A model generated the notes under the pieces. It saw only the letters and a program-made list of their open reading frames with translations. It had not been told where the DNA came from and ran no database searches. Below, piece by piece: positions 10,837 to 18,521 of a DNA stretch of 64,000 nt; within the stretch, counting starts at the first letter, position 1; the number at the start of each line of letters is the position of its first letter. The stretch comes from CAZZBK01 sp964652155 (GTDB taxonomy: Bacteria; Planctomycetota; Planctomycetia; Pirellulales; PNKZ01). The stretch covers positions 1-64,000 of the forward strand of contig CAZZBK010000015.1 in the NCBI GenBank assembly GCA_964652155.1, in the 5' to 3' direction. A program made the position numbers and the translations under genes.

Positions 10837-10845
10837 CGTGATCCC

Positions 10846-11706
10846 CTAAATGAACGCCGAGAGAAGGGTGGTGCCGATCGTCCCCGCGAGGCCCCAGCCG
10901 GAATTGTCCGGCTTGCTCTCGGTGGTGGTCTGGCTGGCCGGCATCGCCTGCGAGCCCGCACCGATGGTCTGGTTGAGCAGCGCCGCGTCCTGCCGCGGCT
11001 GCTGCTGCGCCATGAGCCATTGGTTGTACATCGCTGTGATGTTGGCCTGATCCTGCGCGGTCTGCTGCTGGCCCATGGCGTTTTGAGCCCCGGCGACGCC
11101 GAGCTGCTGGTTCTGGAGGCCCTGCAAGGCAGTCGAGCCGCCGAGCGCGCGCGCGAGCGCCGATTCCGCGTAGCCCGCGGTGGCGTTGTCGGCGGTGAGC
11201 TGGTTGCCGACGTCCTGGGCGCTGGCGCCGATGGCGGTCTGGAACGCCTTGTCGTAGGCCTGGCCGATAACGCCCTCGCGCTGGACGTTCTGATTGAACC
11301 GGGTGTTGGCCGCCTCGATGCCTGCACGGGCATCGCCGAACGCACCGGCCGAGGTCGCAGCCGAGTTGACGCCGGCATTATCTCGAGCATTCGAGATATC
11401 GAGCTGGCGCATCTGCGGGGCCAGCGCCTGCTCGACGTACTGGCTCATGTAGGGCGACATGCCCTCGTAGATCTTGCTGGTGTCGACGGTTTGAGCCGGC
11501 GCGCCGGAATACTGGCCGATCAACGCCTTGGCTGCGTCGCCGGTCCCGTTGCCGACGATCGCGTCCGTCAGACCGAATGAGGCCTTTTGCTGGTCGGAGA
11601 AATTGGCAACCTGCGGGCCCTGGTAGGCCTGGAAGCCTTTGTCCCGGAGGTTCTTGACGAAATCGAGGTTACCGACGGCGGCCGACTCGACGGCCGGATT
11701 CGCCAT
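10846..11706 (-). CDS. Gln/Ala-rich probable internal virion (ejection) protein
   Basis: The 286-residue protein is rich in Ala, Gln, Asn and Gly and is predicted to be mostly helical. The central motif SAGAFGDARAGIEAANTR (about residues 118-136) resembles a motif common in phage internal core or ejection proteins. It ends in a hydrophobic GLAGTIGTTLLSAFI tail that could touch membrane. The start at 11706 follows a GGAAAAG-type ribosome site. The first codons and this ribosome site sit inside the 55-base repeat that flanks the N gap, so the gene itself is intact on the left side of the gap. It is probably co-transcribed with the 9433 gene. Confidence 0.72.
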   Translation of the reverse strand: MANPAVESAAVGNLDFVKNLRDKGFQAYQGPQVANFSDQQKASFGLTDAIVGNGTGDAAKALIGQYSGAPAQTVDTSKIYEGMSPYMSQYVEQALAPQMRQLDISNARDNAGVNSAATSAGAFGDARAGIEAANTRFNQNVQREGVIGQAYDKAFQTAIGASAQDVGNQLTADNATAGYAESALARALGGSTALQGLQNQQLGVAGAQNAMGQQQTAQDQANITAMYNQWLMAQQQPRQDAALLNQTIGAGSQAMPASQTTTESKPDNSGWGLAGTIGTTLLSAFI

Positions 11707-11724
11707 GAACGTCTTTTCCGACTT
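11670..11724. repeat. 55-base direct repeat, left copy at N gap
   Basis: The 55 bases immediately left of the N run are identical to the 55 bases immediately right of it (11825-11879). This is the pattern left when two contigs that overlap by a 55-base k-mer are scaffolded without being merged, so the repeat is most likely an assembly artefact. Confidence 0.9.
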
Positions 11725-11824
11725 NNNNNNNNNNNNNNNNNNNNNNNNNNNNNNNNNNNNNNNNNNNNNNNNNNNNNNNNNNNNNNNNNNNNNNNNNNNN
11801 NNNNNNNNNNNNNNNNNNNNNNNN
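11725..11824. other. Assembly gap of 100 N
   Basis: Exactly 100 N lie between two identical 55-base copies. Collapsing the copies would restore continuous sequence, with the 10846 gene starting a short distance after the end of the endonuclease VII gene. The region 11707-11908 otherwise holds only the leader of the 10846 gene. Confidence 0.95.
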
Positions 11825-11879
11825 TACCGACGGCGGCCGACTCGACGGCCGGATTCGCCATGAACGTCTTTTCCGACTT
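11825..11879. repeat. 55-base direct repeat, right copy at N gap
   Basis: This is an exact copy of 11670-11724, on the right side of the 100-N gap. It contains a second copy of the ATG and first codons of the 10846 gene, which is not thought to be a second gene. Confidence 0.9.
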
Positions 11880-11908
11880 ACCCGTTTCACTTGATCCAAA
11901 ACACAATT

Positions 11909-12439
11909 TCAATCCCTCCCTTTCAAGAGGTATTCGGCTGCACGCCTGAGCCGATCTGGATTATCTTCGTAGTGGCCGAGGCCCTTGTTGCACGGAGCGC
12001 AAAGCAACCCTCGGATTTTTCCCGTCGCATGGTCGTGATCAATGCACAATGAGCCCCACCGCCCCTTTAGCTGGCCAATGGGTGTCAGACAGATCGCGCA
12101 CTTACCGCTCTGCTGCTTCACCATCTGATCGTAGACGTCGATGGTGATCTGGTACTTCTTGACCTCGTGCGCCTTGTATTTTTCGCGGGGGTTCTTTTTG
12201 CGCTGATCTCGGTGATAATCAGCGTGACACTTCATGCAATCCGGCCGTCGTCCATCCTTGGTCCCTGGATGTCGGCCGAACTTGGATATGTGCTTGTCTT
12301 CCCCACATTTGACGCAGGTTTTTGAGCCGCCCTCCTCAACCTCGAAAGATCGAAGCGTTTTCCATCGCTGATAGTGCATGTTGCACTTGCCATGAGCGAA
12401 GTGTTTGCGCTCGCATCCATCTTCGCCGCATGGTCTCAT
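11909..12439 (-). CDS. Recombination endonuclease VII-like HNH nuclease
   Basis: The 176-residue protein has an N-terminal Cys/His-rich zinc segment (CGEDGCERKHFAHGKC), a second CVKCGEDK...CMKC zinc pair, and a C-terminal endonuclease VII core. The core shows CAICLTPIG, the catalytic stretch LCIDHDHATGKIRGLLC and APCNKGLGHYEDNPDRL, which is the classic family signature. Family members either resolve branched DNA before packaging or act as mobile homing endonucleases. It overlaps the upstream GNAT-like gene by an ATGA junction. Its place between ejection and nozzle genes, away from replication genes, fits a mobile intruder better than a housekeeping resolvase. Confidence 0.9.
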   Translation of the reverse strand: MRPCGEDGCERKHFAHGKCNMHYQRWKTLRSFEVEEGGSKTCVKCGEDKHISKFGRHPGTKDGRRPDCMKCHADYHRDQRKKNPREKYKAHEVKKYQITIDVYDQMVKQQSGKCAICLTPIGQLKGRWGSLCIDHDHATGKIRGLLCAPCNKGLGHYEDNPDRLRRAAEYLLKGRD

Positions 12440-12900
12440 GATTCGCCCCGATTTTCAGCGATCTTACCTTGTTCCGCGCCATAAACCCGCGGCATCAGGC
12501 GCAGAACGCCCCTTTTCCCCTTACGAATCTTGCCCTGGTGGATGAACTTGATCCCGGCAGCATCGGCGATCTTGATCGCCTCCTCCTCCAGCATGTCGGC
12601 GGCCGGCGTGTTCATGACCTCGGGCAGCACGAAGTGCCAACGGTCGGTCAGGAAGGTGGCGTCGCCGTACCACCACACCGGGTTGACGATGCCCATGGTG
12701 CCGATCAGGCGGCCATTGCGGACCAGCATCAGCGCGACCTCGTTGCGCACGACGCGGATGATCTCCTCCAGGCTCTTGAGCGGGTTGACTTGGCACTGCA
12801 TCGCAGGCGCGGCCACCACCAGCAGAAACTGGTGGATGGCCGTCATGTCCTGCTCGCTCTCCGCGTAGCGGATCTCAGGTTGATCGGGATTCGCCGCCAC
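12436..12900 (-). CDS. GNAT-like acetyltransferase fold protein
   Basis: The protein has 154 residues if started at the GTG at 12900, which has a GAGG site upstream; a longer frame to 13116 would overlap the previous gene needlessly. The pattern ALMLVRNGRLIGTMGIVNPVWW followed by a helix and strand resembles the central strands of a GNAT acyltransferase, and related small proteins lie beside podovirus structural genes. It overlaps the 12875 gene by 26 bases and the endonuclease VII gene by four. The substrate is unknown and an enzymatic role is not certain. Confidence 0.6.
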   Translation of the reverse strand: MAANPDQPEIRYAESEQDMTAIHQFLLVVAAPAMQCQVNPLKSLEEIIRVVRNEVALMLVRNGRLIGTMGIVNPVWWYGDATFLTDRWHFVLPEVMNTPAADMLEEEAIKIADAAGIKFIHQGKIRKGKRGVLRLMPRVYGAEQGKIAENRGES

Positions 12901-13126
12901 GTCGGATGTCCTCGATGAGTGTTGCAATGAATGCCTGCGTCTGCGCGAGCGTCGAGACCCCGACATTGAGCGTCCTTGTTTCGGCGTAAGTGCCGGTAAT
13001 GGTGAAGGAAGCGACGATATCGACCAGATGGTATTCGGCCGATGCCAGTTCGACCTCTTTGAGACCTTCGGCCGCGGCCGGGTCCTTGATCTTTCCGAGG
13101 ATGAACGAGATATCAATTCGTCTCAT
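12875..13126 (-). CDS. Small hypothetical protein in tail gene cluster
   Basis: The 83-residue protein starts MRRIDISFILGKIK and ends with an Arg-rich tail. Its ATG overlaps the TGA of the nozzle gene (ATGA), indicating translational coupling. Alternating hydrophobic strands (ASFTITGTYAETRTLNVGV) suggest a small beta structure followed by a helix. I do not recognise a family. It may be a virion component or a chaperone of the nozzle. Confidence 0.6.
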   Translation of the reverse strand: MRRIDISFILGKIKDPAAAEGLKEVELASAEYHLVDIVASFTITGTYAETRTLNVGVSTLAQTQAFIATLIEDIRRGGESRST

Positions 13127-14913
13127 CAGCGCCTCCCGCTCGGCTTGACCCACAACACGGGCTTGCCCCAGCGGAAGTAGCAGCCGAGCGTGTCGCCCGA
13201 GAGCATCATGCCGATGTAGCGGCCTGACACACGCATGTCGATTGCGCCGGTGTCCTCCACGGCAATCGTCTCCGTCTCGGTGTCCTCGAAAGTTGAGTCG
13301 TTGAGATAGTCGTAGGTGTCGATCGTCAGCGTGATCTCGCCAACCTGCTCCTTGAAGTCGGGGATCATGGATTCAGCGTCCATGTGCGCGCCGCCCTCGT
13401 TCATCGAGTAGGACGCAAGCTGCAGGCTCCACGGCAGGATTTCGCCGTTGTCGTCATATCCGAACTCATGCAGGTAAAGATGCCCGTCCGACTGCGCCAT
13501 GTAGGGCCGGGTGTCACCCTGGGTGAAGTGCGCGCCCGAGCAGCGGCCGAACGACAACGGCGCCCAGCACTTGTTTTCGATAGAGAAAAGCACGCCGATG
13601 GTCGGCGTCGTCTGCCCTTCGATGGTGATGAAGAACGCCACCTCGTTGTGCTGCGGCCAATAGGAGGCGTTGCACTGATAGCCCGAGTTGATGTCGACAC
13701 GATCGAAGATGTACTTGCGGATATCCTCAACGTTCGGCATCGGCGCCACCGAGCCCGCGTAATGCCAGAACGTGTCTTGGCCCATCCAGTAGGCGATGCC
13801 ACCTGCGGTGATCGCCGCATTCGGTGAGACCAGACCGCAATCCTTCGCCACCATCGACGAGTTATAGATGTAGGTCGATCCGGTGTACTGGAACCGATAG
13901 AGCGCAGCGTCCGTCCACACCAGCGAAATGAAGTCGGACAGCACCTTGCCGCCGACGAGCTTGGTGCCCTCGGTCAGCGTGCGGATGTTCGCAGTGTTGC
14001 CGACGGCCGGCGTCCAGATCAGGTAGTCGCCCTGGCTGCACCACTTCACCAGCATGCCGAGGCAGAGCGCGAAGATGAACCGTTCCGGTGTCACGAACAT
14101 CGCGCGGACGTCGGTCGGCAAGCCGGGATCGGCCGAGATGAGTTCGGCGCGGTCCCACGGCTCGATTTCGGTCGGATCGAACAGGTAGATCGAACCGCCG
14201 TTGTAGGAGGCCACGAGCAATTGGCCGAAATGATCCAGCGACCAGATGCGCGGTTCAAGAAAGATCGTGGAGCTGTCGCGCTCGTCGCCATAACCTTCAA
14301 GGCCGTAGCCGCCAACGCCGTAGCCATAGCCGAACGCACCTAGCTCGTTGCCGATCGGGATCTCGTATTTGTACTCCACCGACGCGCCGCCGCCCGTGTC
14401 GTCCGATGTGGCCGCCGACGTGAACTGGAATTTATAGGAGCCTGAGCCCAGCACTTCGGCAACGATAAAGGTCCCGTTTGGCGTGATGCCGCCGACAGCG
14501 GTCGCGCCGGAATAGAACACGGTGTCTCCGACGCTCACGCCATGCAGCGCGTCTGCGACCTCGACAAGATCGCTGCCGTTGACTGTCGTGAACGGATCGT
14601 TTCCGAGCGTTCCCTCGTCGCGGTACGGCGTGATGTCAGTCTGGTTCCAGACCGGATTGTAGGCGTAGAGCTTGCGATAGGTGCCGACGGAGAAGTAGCC
14701 GTTCTGCACGTTGTCGCGCCACGCATGCGAGGATCGTGGCTGGCCTGACGTTGCCTGCGTCGTGATCTTGACATTGCCGCCGATCTTCTGCGGCCTGCCC
14801 TTCACGAAGCGAACATTGTCGGAGGCGATCCATCGGCCTTCGACGGAATGCTCAGATTCGGTCAGCACCACACCGGGCGGCGGAACGATTGGAAGCGGAC
14901 TTACCTCAGACAT
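13126..14913 (-). CDS. Tail nozzle-like (P22 gp10 / T7 gp12 type) structural protein
   Basis: This 595-residue protein starts near PPPGVVLTESEHSVEGRW and contains repeated propeller-like blades (IWSLDHFGQLLVASYNGG, LVWTDAALYRFQY), as in the beta-propeller nozzle proteins of short tails. Residues of about 105-175 form an extra module starting DPFTTVNGSDLVEV and ending GGGASVEY that is not part of the propeller. A related module occurs in the adaptor encoded at 15990. The order adaptor, fibre, nozzle is usual for podovirus tails. A Gly/Tyr-rich segment (FGYGYGVGGYGLEGYG) follows the module. The assignment is by pattern and context. Confidence 0.75.
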   Translation of the reverse strand: MSEVSPLPIVPPPGVVLTESEHSVEGRWIASDNVRFVKGRPQKIGGNVKITTQATSGQPRSSHAWRDNVQNGYFSVGTYRKLYAYNPVWNQTDITPYRDEGTLGNDPFTTVNGSDLVEVADALHGVSVGDTVFYSGATAVGGITPNGTFIVAEVLGSGSYKFQFTSAATSDDTGGGASVEYKYEIPIGNELGAFGYGYGVGGYGLEGYGDERDSSTIFLEPRIWSLDHFGQLLVASYNGGSIYLFDPTEIEPWDRAELISADPGLPTDVRAMFVTPERFIFALCLGMLVKWCSQGDYLIWTPAVGNTANIRTLTEGTKLVGGKVLSDFISLVWTDAALYRFQYTGSTYIYNSSMVAKDCGLVSPNAAITAGGIAYWMGQDTFWHYAGSVAPMPNVEDIRKYIFDRVDINSGYQCNASYWPQHNEVAFFITIEGQTTPTIGVLFSIENKCWAPLSFGRCSGAHFTQGDTRPYMAQSDGHLYLHEFGYDDNGEILPWSLQLASYSMNEGGAHMDAESMIPDFKEQVGEITLTIDTYDYLNDSTFEDTETETIAVEDTGAIDMRVSGRYIGMMLSGDTLGCYFRWGKPVLWVKPSGRR

Positions 14914-14995
14914 TCAGCTCTCCATCAGGCTTGCCGCGCGCTGCACCTCCAGGAAACAGCGCGCGGCTCACCCTCCCCCCGCCGACGACGGCCAT
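14906..14995 (-). CDS. Possible 29-residue overlapping peptide
   Basis: An ATG at 14995 opens a 29-codon frame whose TGA lies inside the first codons of the nozzle gene. Most of the frame is formed by the stem-loop at 14933-14967. It could be a leader that couples nozzle translation, or chance. No homology is recognised. Confidence 0.2.
   Translation of the reverse strand: MAVVGGGRVSRALFPGGAARGKPDGELNV
14933..14967 (-). promoter_or_regulatory. Perfect 11-bp stem-loop with GGAGG in the loop, before nozzle gene
   Basis: GCCGCGCGCTG and CAGCGCGCGGC are exact inverted repeats separated by 13 bases. On the minus strand the loop contains CCTGGAGGTG, a Shine-Dalgarno-like sequence. No U-tract follows, so a simple intrinsic terminator is unlikely. 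It lies 20 bases before the nozzle ATG. Confidence 0.55.
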
Positions 14996-15006
14996 CGACG
15001 AAGCTC

Positions 15007-15990
15007 TCAATATCGAATGCACAGCATGGCCGAGAGGTTGGTCGGCCGGGCCTCGGTGCCACCGTCTGACGACGAGGTGAACGAATAGGTGTGAGTGTGG
15101 CTACCGCTGACACCACTCGTCGTTCCGGAATAAGCGTGTGTATGTTCGGTGGAGGCTGTACTTATGGTAGCATTGCCAACTCCTGGGATACCAAAGCCAC
15201 CGCCACCGGTCGTGCTGCCGGCCCCCGTTATGTTGGCGTTGTGGTTGTGACCATGGCTGGCATTCGCACTCATGTTGCCGGTGTTACCGGAGAACGTGTG
15301 CGAGTGATCCGCGCTCTGGGTTGAGGTCGTGCCCGATCCAGTGTGGGTGTGCGCCTTGTTCTGGTCGGTCTGCGACGTGCCGGCTGTCACGGATGCCGTG
15401 CGCGAGCGCAGGAACTTGCCTGCGGTGTAGGCGTCCGGGATGGTGAAGGTGGTCGAGTTGTCGCCGACGCCCCATGTGGTGCTGATCTTGGCGAACAGGT
15501 CGATAGCACTCAGGCGCAGCGGCGTCGCGCCGGTGCATTCGAGAGCGCCGCCCGGCGCGGTCGTTCCGCCGTGATAGAACAGCTCGCCGACATTGTGGCC
15601 ATCGTGGCGGTGCATGTCCGTGCCGTCGCAGGTGATCTCGGTGACCTTGCCGTGCGGAATGTTGACGGCTGTATTGCCCGACGTTTTGATGAGGACGTAG
15701 AAGCCCGCATGCGTCAGCTCGTTGATGAACCGCCAGTTGTTCGCGGTCGACGGCACGGTGATCGTCAGGTCAGACGCCAGCGTGCCTTGCAGGATGATGG
15801 TGCCGTAGACGGCGCTGTCCTGGGTCAGCGAGTAGGCGCCGCCAGTCAAGCCGGAAATCGTGAGGCAGCCAGCCACCGCGTTTTCGAGCGGCGTGATGAC
15901 TTCGTTGTTGAGGTTTGCGCCCCAGGCGTTCGCGTTGCCGCCCGTCTCTTGCAGCAGCAGGCCGAAAATTGGTGTGGTTGTATCGACCAT
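15007..15990 (-). CDS. Tail fibre with phage tail-collar domain
   Basis: The 327-residue protein begins MVDTTTPIFGLLLQETGGN. Its middle carries a tail-collar-like segment (GGALECTGATPLRLSAIDLF, then WGVGDNSTTFTIPD). The C-terminal third is a His/Ser/Thr/Gly-rich series (DHSHTFSGNTG, HGHNHNANITG, TEHTHAYSG, GSHTHTYSF), the metal-binding repeat seen in T4 gp12-like tips and tail-collar fibres. It ends with RPTNLSAMLCIRY, a common fibre-tip ending. It is likely a trimeric receptor-binding or baseplate-type fibre. Its stop lies 93 bases upstream of the nozzle start, and its start overlaps the adaptor stop. Confidence 0.8.
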   Translation of the reverse strand: MVDTTTPIFGLLLQETGGNANAWGANLNNEVITPLENAVAGCLTISGLTGGAYSLTQDSAVYGTIILQGTLASDLTITVPSTANNWRFINELTHAGFYVLIKTSGNTAVNIPHGKVTEITCDGTDMHRHDGHNVGELFYHGGTTAPGGALECTGATPLRLSAIDLFAKISTTWGVGDNSTTFTIPDAYTAGKFLRSRTASVTAGTSQTDQNKAHTHTGSGTTSTQSADHSHTFSGNTGNMSANASHGHNHNANITGAGSTTGGGGFGIPGVGNATISTASTEHTHAYSGTTSGVSGSHTHTYSFTSSSDGGTEARPTNLSAMLCIRY

Positions 15991-16898
15991 CAGTAATAAT
16001 CCCCCGGTGTCGGCGTGTCGGTGCCGAACTCAGCCCCACGATATTGAAGGTCGTTCTCGGCCGCGGTCGAGCCCACGAGCGTCGTCAGCGCCGAAAGGTG
16101 CTTCTGGTACTCGGTCGAGTCTTTCATGTAGTCGGCGGCGGCGGCCATGCAGGCGACGCGCAGCAGCTTCGGATAGCGCACGGTCAGCCAGTTGGTCAGC
16201 ACCGACGACGAAAGCGGCTTCGGAGAACGGTAATAGAGCAGCTTGTACTGCGATGCCGTGTCGAGGGCGCAGTCGAGCTTGAGCTTCTCGTCGAAGATAC
16301 CCCACCGGGTTGGCGATGCCGCGATCAGCTTGTTCGCGGTGAATTCGGCCACAGCGCCGCCGCCCGTGGCGCTCGATGACGCCTCGGTGTCGGTGTCGAT
16401 GACGAAGTTGTCGGCATCGGTGATCGTGGTGATCGGGAAAGTGCCGTTCAGATCCAGCCCACCGACAGCATCGGCCTCGGCGATCGTGATCGTCGATCCC
16501 TGAGTGAGCGTGTGCGCGGTCGATTCCACCGCCACCAGCGAGGAGCCGCTGGTCGTAGTGAACGGGTCCGCGCCGAAATCGCCGGACAGCGACGTGTCGT
16601 AGGACCGGGCGGTCGCGACGTCGGTCTCGATCTTGTGCTTGATGTCGTAACTATTCTTGATGTCCCGCAATCGGCCGATCGGATCGAGAAACCGCGCCGG
16701 CAGCGCGATCTCGGAAGCGCCCACGGCCATGCCAAACGTCCACTCGGTGCGCATCTCGCGCACCCGCAATAGCTGAAACAGCAGCGATTGGGCCTCGTCG
16801 AGCACGGCGGGCAGATCCAATTTCGTGTAGTTGACCCAATTCGCGAGTGAGCCGGTCGTCCCTTTCGAGGCAACCAGCGAGGTGTATGACATGGCCAT
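15990..16898 (-). CDS. Head-tail adaptor (T7 gp11-like) with inserted beta domain
   Basis: The 302-residue protein has a helical N-terminus (YTSLVASKGTTGSLANWVNY), a motif FLDPIGRLRDI, and a helical C-terminus ending in GDYY, matching phage adaptor or tail-tubular A proteins that form the dodecameric ring under the portal. Residues of about 105-190 are an inserted beta domain beginning GADPFTTTSGSSLVAVES and ending ATGGGAVAEF, clearly related to a module of the nozzle protein encoded at 13126. It overlaps the fibre gene at 15990 and lies 9 bases after the 16908 gene. Confidence 0.75.
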   Translation of the reverse strand: MAMSYTSLVASKGTTGSLANWVNYTKLDLPAVLDEAQSLLFQLLRVREMRTEWTFGMAVGASEIALPARFLDPIGRLRDIKNSYDIKHKIETDVATARSYDTSLSGDFGADPFTTTSGSSLVAVESTAHTLTQGSTITIAEADAVGGLDLNGTFPITTITDADNFVIDTDTEASSSATGGGAVAEFTANKLIAASPTRWGIFDEKLKLDCALDTASQYKLLYYRSPKPLSSSVLTNWLTVRYPKLLRVACMAAAADYMKDSTEYQKHLSALTTLVGSTAAENDLQYRGAEFGTDTPTPGDYY

Positions 16899-16907
16899 GG
16901 TGCGCTA

Positions 16908-17480
16908 TCAGTCCGCGTGCTTCTTGAACTTCGGGCGAAGTTCGTTGCGGGGGCACACACCCTCCTTGACGAGGAACGCTACCGCGTCCTCGATCTTGGC
17001 GATGCGCTTCTTGTAGGTCCGCGCGATCTCCTGGCTGACGTCGTTCCATTCGACTTCCTGCCGGCCGCGGAGCCATTCGCCGAGGTTGACTGCCGGAAGC
17101 AGATCCTCCTCGTCATCGTCTTCGGCCTCGGTGTCGGTGGCCTCGCCATCCTCGTCGTCTTCATCGACGGCTTTTGGCGGCTTGACCCTGACCTTCGCGG
17201 CTGCGGCCATGGCCCGCTTGATGTGCTTCTCGGCCATCTTCCGGCGCTTGTCGCCGACGGGCCCCTTTGCTTGCATGTCGGGGTGATCGAAGATGAAATA
17301 GCCCTCTGCGTCACAGGGGATTCCATCCTGATAGTACATCACGCCGCAATGCGGATCGCCCGGCACACGATCGCCGTGAACGGTCGAGAACGAGCGGGAG
17401 CGGTCCATGCGAACCCTTGGCGGCGCCGGTGGCGCCGCCTCGGGTTCACCGCCGAATACTTGAGCGGTGTCCGTCGTCAT
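16908..17480 (-). CDS. Acidic/Lys-rich hypothetical protein of the head-tail cluster
   Basis: This 190-residue protein starts at the ATG at 17480, preceded by AGGAGC; an in-frame TTG two codons upstream is less likely. It has an Ala/Pro-rich N-terminus, a segment with single Cys residues (HCGVMYYQDGIPCDAEGYF), a strongly acidic middle (DEDDEDGEATDTEAEDDDEE) and a basic helical end. No enzyme motif is visible. The position between capsid and adaptor genes suggests a head-completion or packaged protein. Confidence 0.65.
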   Translation of the reverse strand: MTTDTAQVFGGEPEAAPPAPPRVRMDRSRSFSTVHGDRVPGDPHCGVMYYQDGIPCDAEGYFIFDHPDMQAKGPVGDKRRKMAEKHIKRAMAAAAKVRVKPPKAVDEDDEDGEATDTEAEDDDEEDLLPAVNLGEWLRGRQEVEWNDVSQEIARTYKKRIAKIEDAVAFLVKEGVCPRNELRPKFKKHAD

Positions 17481-17491
17481 GGTCAATGCTC

Positions 17492-17650
17492 CTACTTCTG
17501 CACAGCACTGGAGCCGGACAGGGAGTGGCTGAGATTGGTGGTCGAGCCACCCATCTTGCCGCCCTTGGTGTCAGGCAGAGTGTGGCTACCGGAGTTGTCG
17601 GGCGGATAGGACACTTTGTCCTTGAAGCCCTGGCCCTTCGATTCCTTCAT
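17492..17650 (-). CDS. 52-residue Ser/Gly/Lys-rich protein
   Basis: An ATG at 17650 opens a 53-codon frame (MKESKGQGFKDKVSYPPDN...) ending at a TAG 11 bases before the next ATG. It is hydrophilic and probably disordered. Tight spacing to both neighbours and coding composition make it likely to be real. It may be a small virion protein. Confidence 0.5.
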   Translation of the reverse strand: MKESKGQGFKDKVSYPPDNSGSHTLPDTKGGKMGGSTTNLSHSLSGSSAVQK

Positions 17651-17656
17651 GGCGAT

Positions 17657-17866
17657 TTAGTCCTCGTACATGCGGGGAAACGGATATTCCGCCTCGCCGC
17701 CGATTGCGGGACGCATGCCGCTTTTGCGGCTTGCGCGTGACAAGACGCTGTAGCCGTCGAGCCCAGCGTCGCCACAGTCAGCAGACATGGCGTTCTGCTC
17801 CTGCGGATTCTTCGCTGGGATGACGGCGTTTTCGTCTCGGCCTTGGTAGTAAGGGTAGCGTGCCAT
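17657..17866 (-). CDS. 69-residue hypothetical head-region protein
   Basis: This small polar protein begins MARYPYYQGRDENAVIPAKN and ends EAEYPFPRMYED. A GAGGGACAACCG leader precedes the ATG. No recognised domain. It lies just after the hairpin at 17896-17915, between the putative head decoration gene and the 52-residue gene. Confidence 0.55.
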   Translation of the reverse strand: MARYPYYQGRDENAVIPAKNPQEQNAMSADCGDAGLDGYSVLSRASRKSGMRPAIGGEAEYPFPRMYED

Positions 17867-17895
17867 CGGTTGTCCCTCTGGCTTGGTTGCGTGAA

Positions 17896-17915
17896 GGGGC
17901 CGGTTGCCCGGCCCC
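17896..17915 (-). terminator. GC-rich hairpin with GCAA loop after the 17938 gene
   Basis: GGGGCCGG and CCGGCCCC form a perfect 8-bp stem around a four-base loop (GCAA on the minus-strand RNA), followed only by UUCACG. It may be a weak terminator or an RNA end-processing or stability structure at the end of the capsid transcripts. Confidence 0.5.
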
Positions 17916-17937
17916 TCAGCGGTCTTGTGTCAACTGG

Positions 17938-18453
17938 TTAGAACCAGTCGATCTCCACGGCGACCATGCCGGCGCCGGTCTCGGTGCCACCCGAACCCGG
18001 AACGAGGCTGACGAAGAACGGTGCATCCGCGGGGATGAACGCCTTCTCCAGCACGACATGCTCGGAGTAGTTGGTGCTCTGCCGACCGGGCAGGGTGGCC
18101 GCACCCGGCTCCTTGATGGAGTCGACGGCCAGCGCCGAGGCCCGCACCATGCCGCTCGTGAACGAGGTCGTGGTGTAGCCAAGGATGGCGGTCGAGCCGA
18201 GACGGAAGCGGGCGTACTCGTTGTCGAGCGAGCCCAGGTCCGACGCGGCGTCGCCGACGTTGACCTCCGGAACGGTGGTGGTGCCCACCATATCCTCGGT
18301 GACACGAACCTCGATATCGCGCACGAGGCCCTTTTTGCCGGGCGGGCCGATGAAGGCGTAAGACTTCGCCTCGCCGTCCGCACCGAACTGGATCGGGGTG
18401 TCGTTGCCGATCATGTAACGGATGGTCTGACACCCAACGCGCTCATAGCTCAT
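17938..18453 (-). CDS. Probable capsid accessory/decoration protein
   Basis: This 171-residue beta-rich protein begins MSYERVGCQTIRYMIGND and ends EIDWF, with a regular run of strands (DIEVRVTEDMVGTTTVPEVNVG). It sits directly downstream of the major capsid gene, the usual site of a capsid decoration or stabilisation protein. A GAGAGAAGAACT leader precedes the ATG. The function is inferred from context and beta-rich composition only. Confidence 0.6.
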   Translation of the reverse strand: MSYERVGCQTIRYMIGNDTPIQFGADGEAKSYAFIGPPGKKGLVRDIEVRVTEDMVGTTTVPEVNVGDAASDLGSLDNEYARFRLGSTAILGYTTTSFTSGMVRASALAVDSIKEPGAATLPGRQSTNYSEHVVLEKAFIPADAPFFVSLVPGSGGTETGAGMVAVEIDWF

Positions 18454-18485
18454 AGTTCTTCTCTCTCTTTCTGATGGGTGGATGA

Positions 18486-18504
18486 CGCGGCCTTTTGGAC
18501 CGCG
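18486..18504 (-). other. Hairpin between major capsid and accessory capsid genes
   Basis: On the minus strand CGCGGTCC AAAA GGCCGCG forms a stem with a single bulged base. There is no U-tract. It may moderate transcript levels after the capsid gene. Confidence 0.35.
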
Positions 18505-18521
18505 CCGGTTCGCGTGGCTGA

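Noticed and set aside
11568..11912. Frames running through the N gap at 11725-11824
   Set aside because: They exist only because the 55-base k-mer copies and unknown codons are open; collapse of the copies removes them.
15090..15330. Tandem repeats as a possible CRISPR or minisatellite
   Set aside because: The repeats encode the His/Thr/Gly-rich tip of the tail-collar fibre; spacing follows codons and there are no spacers.
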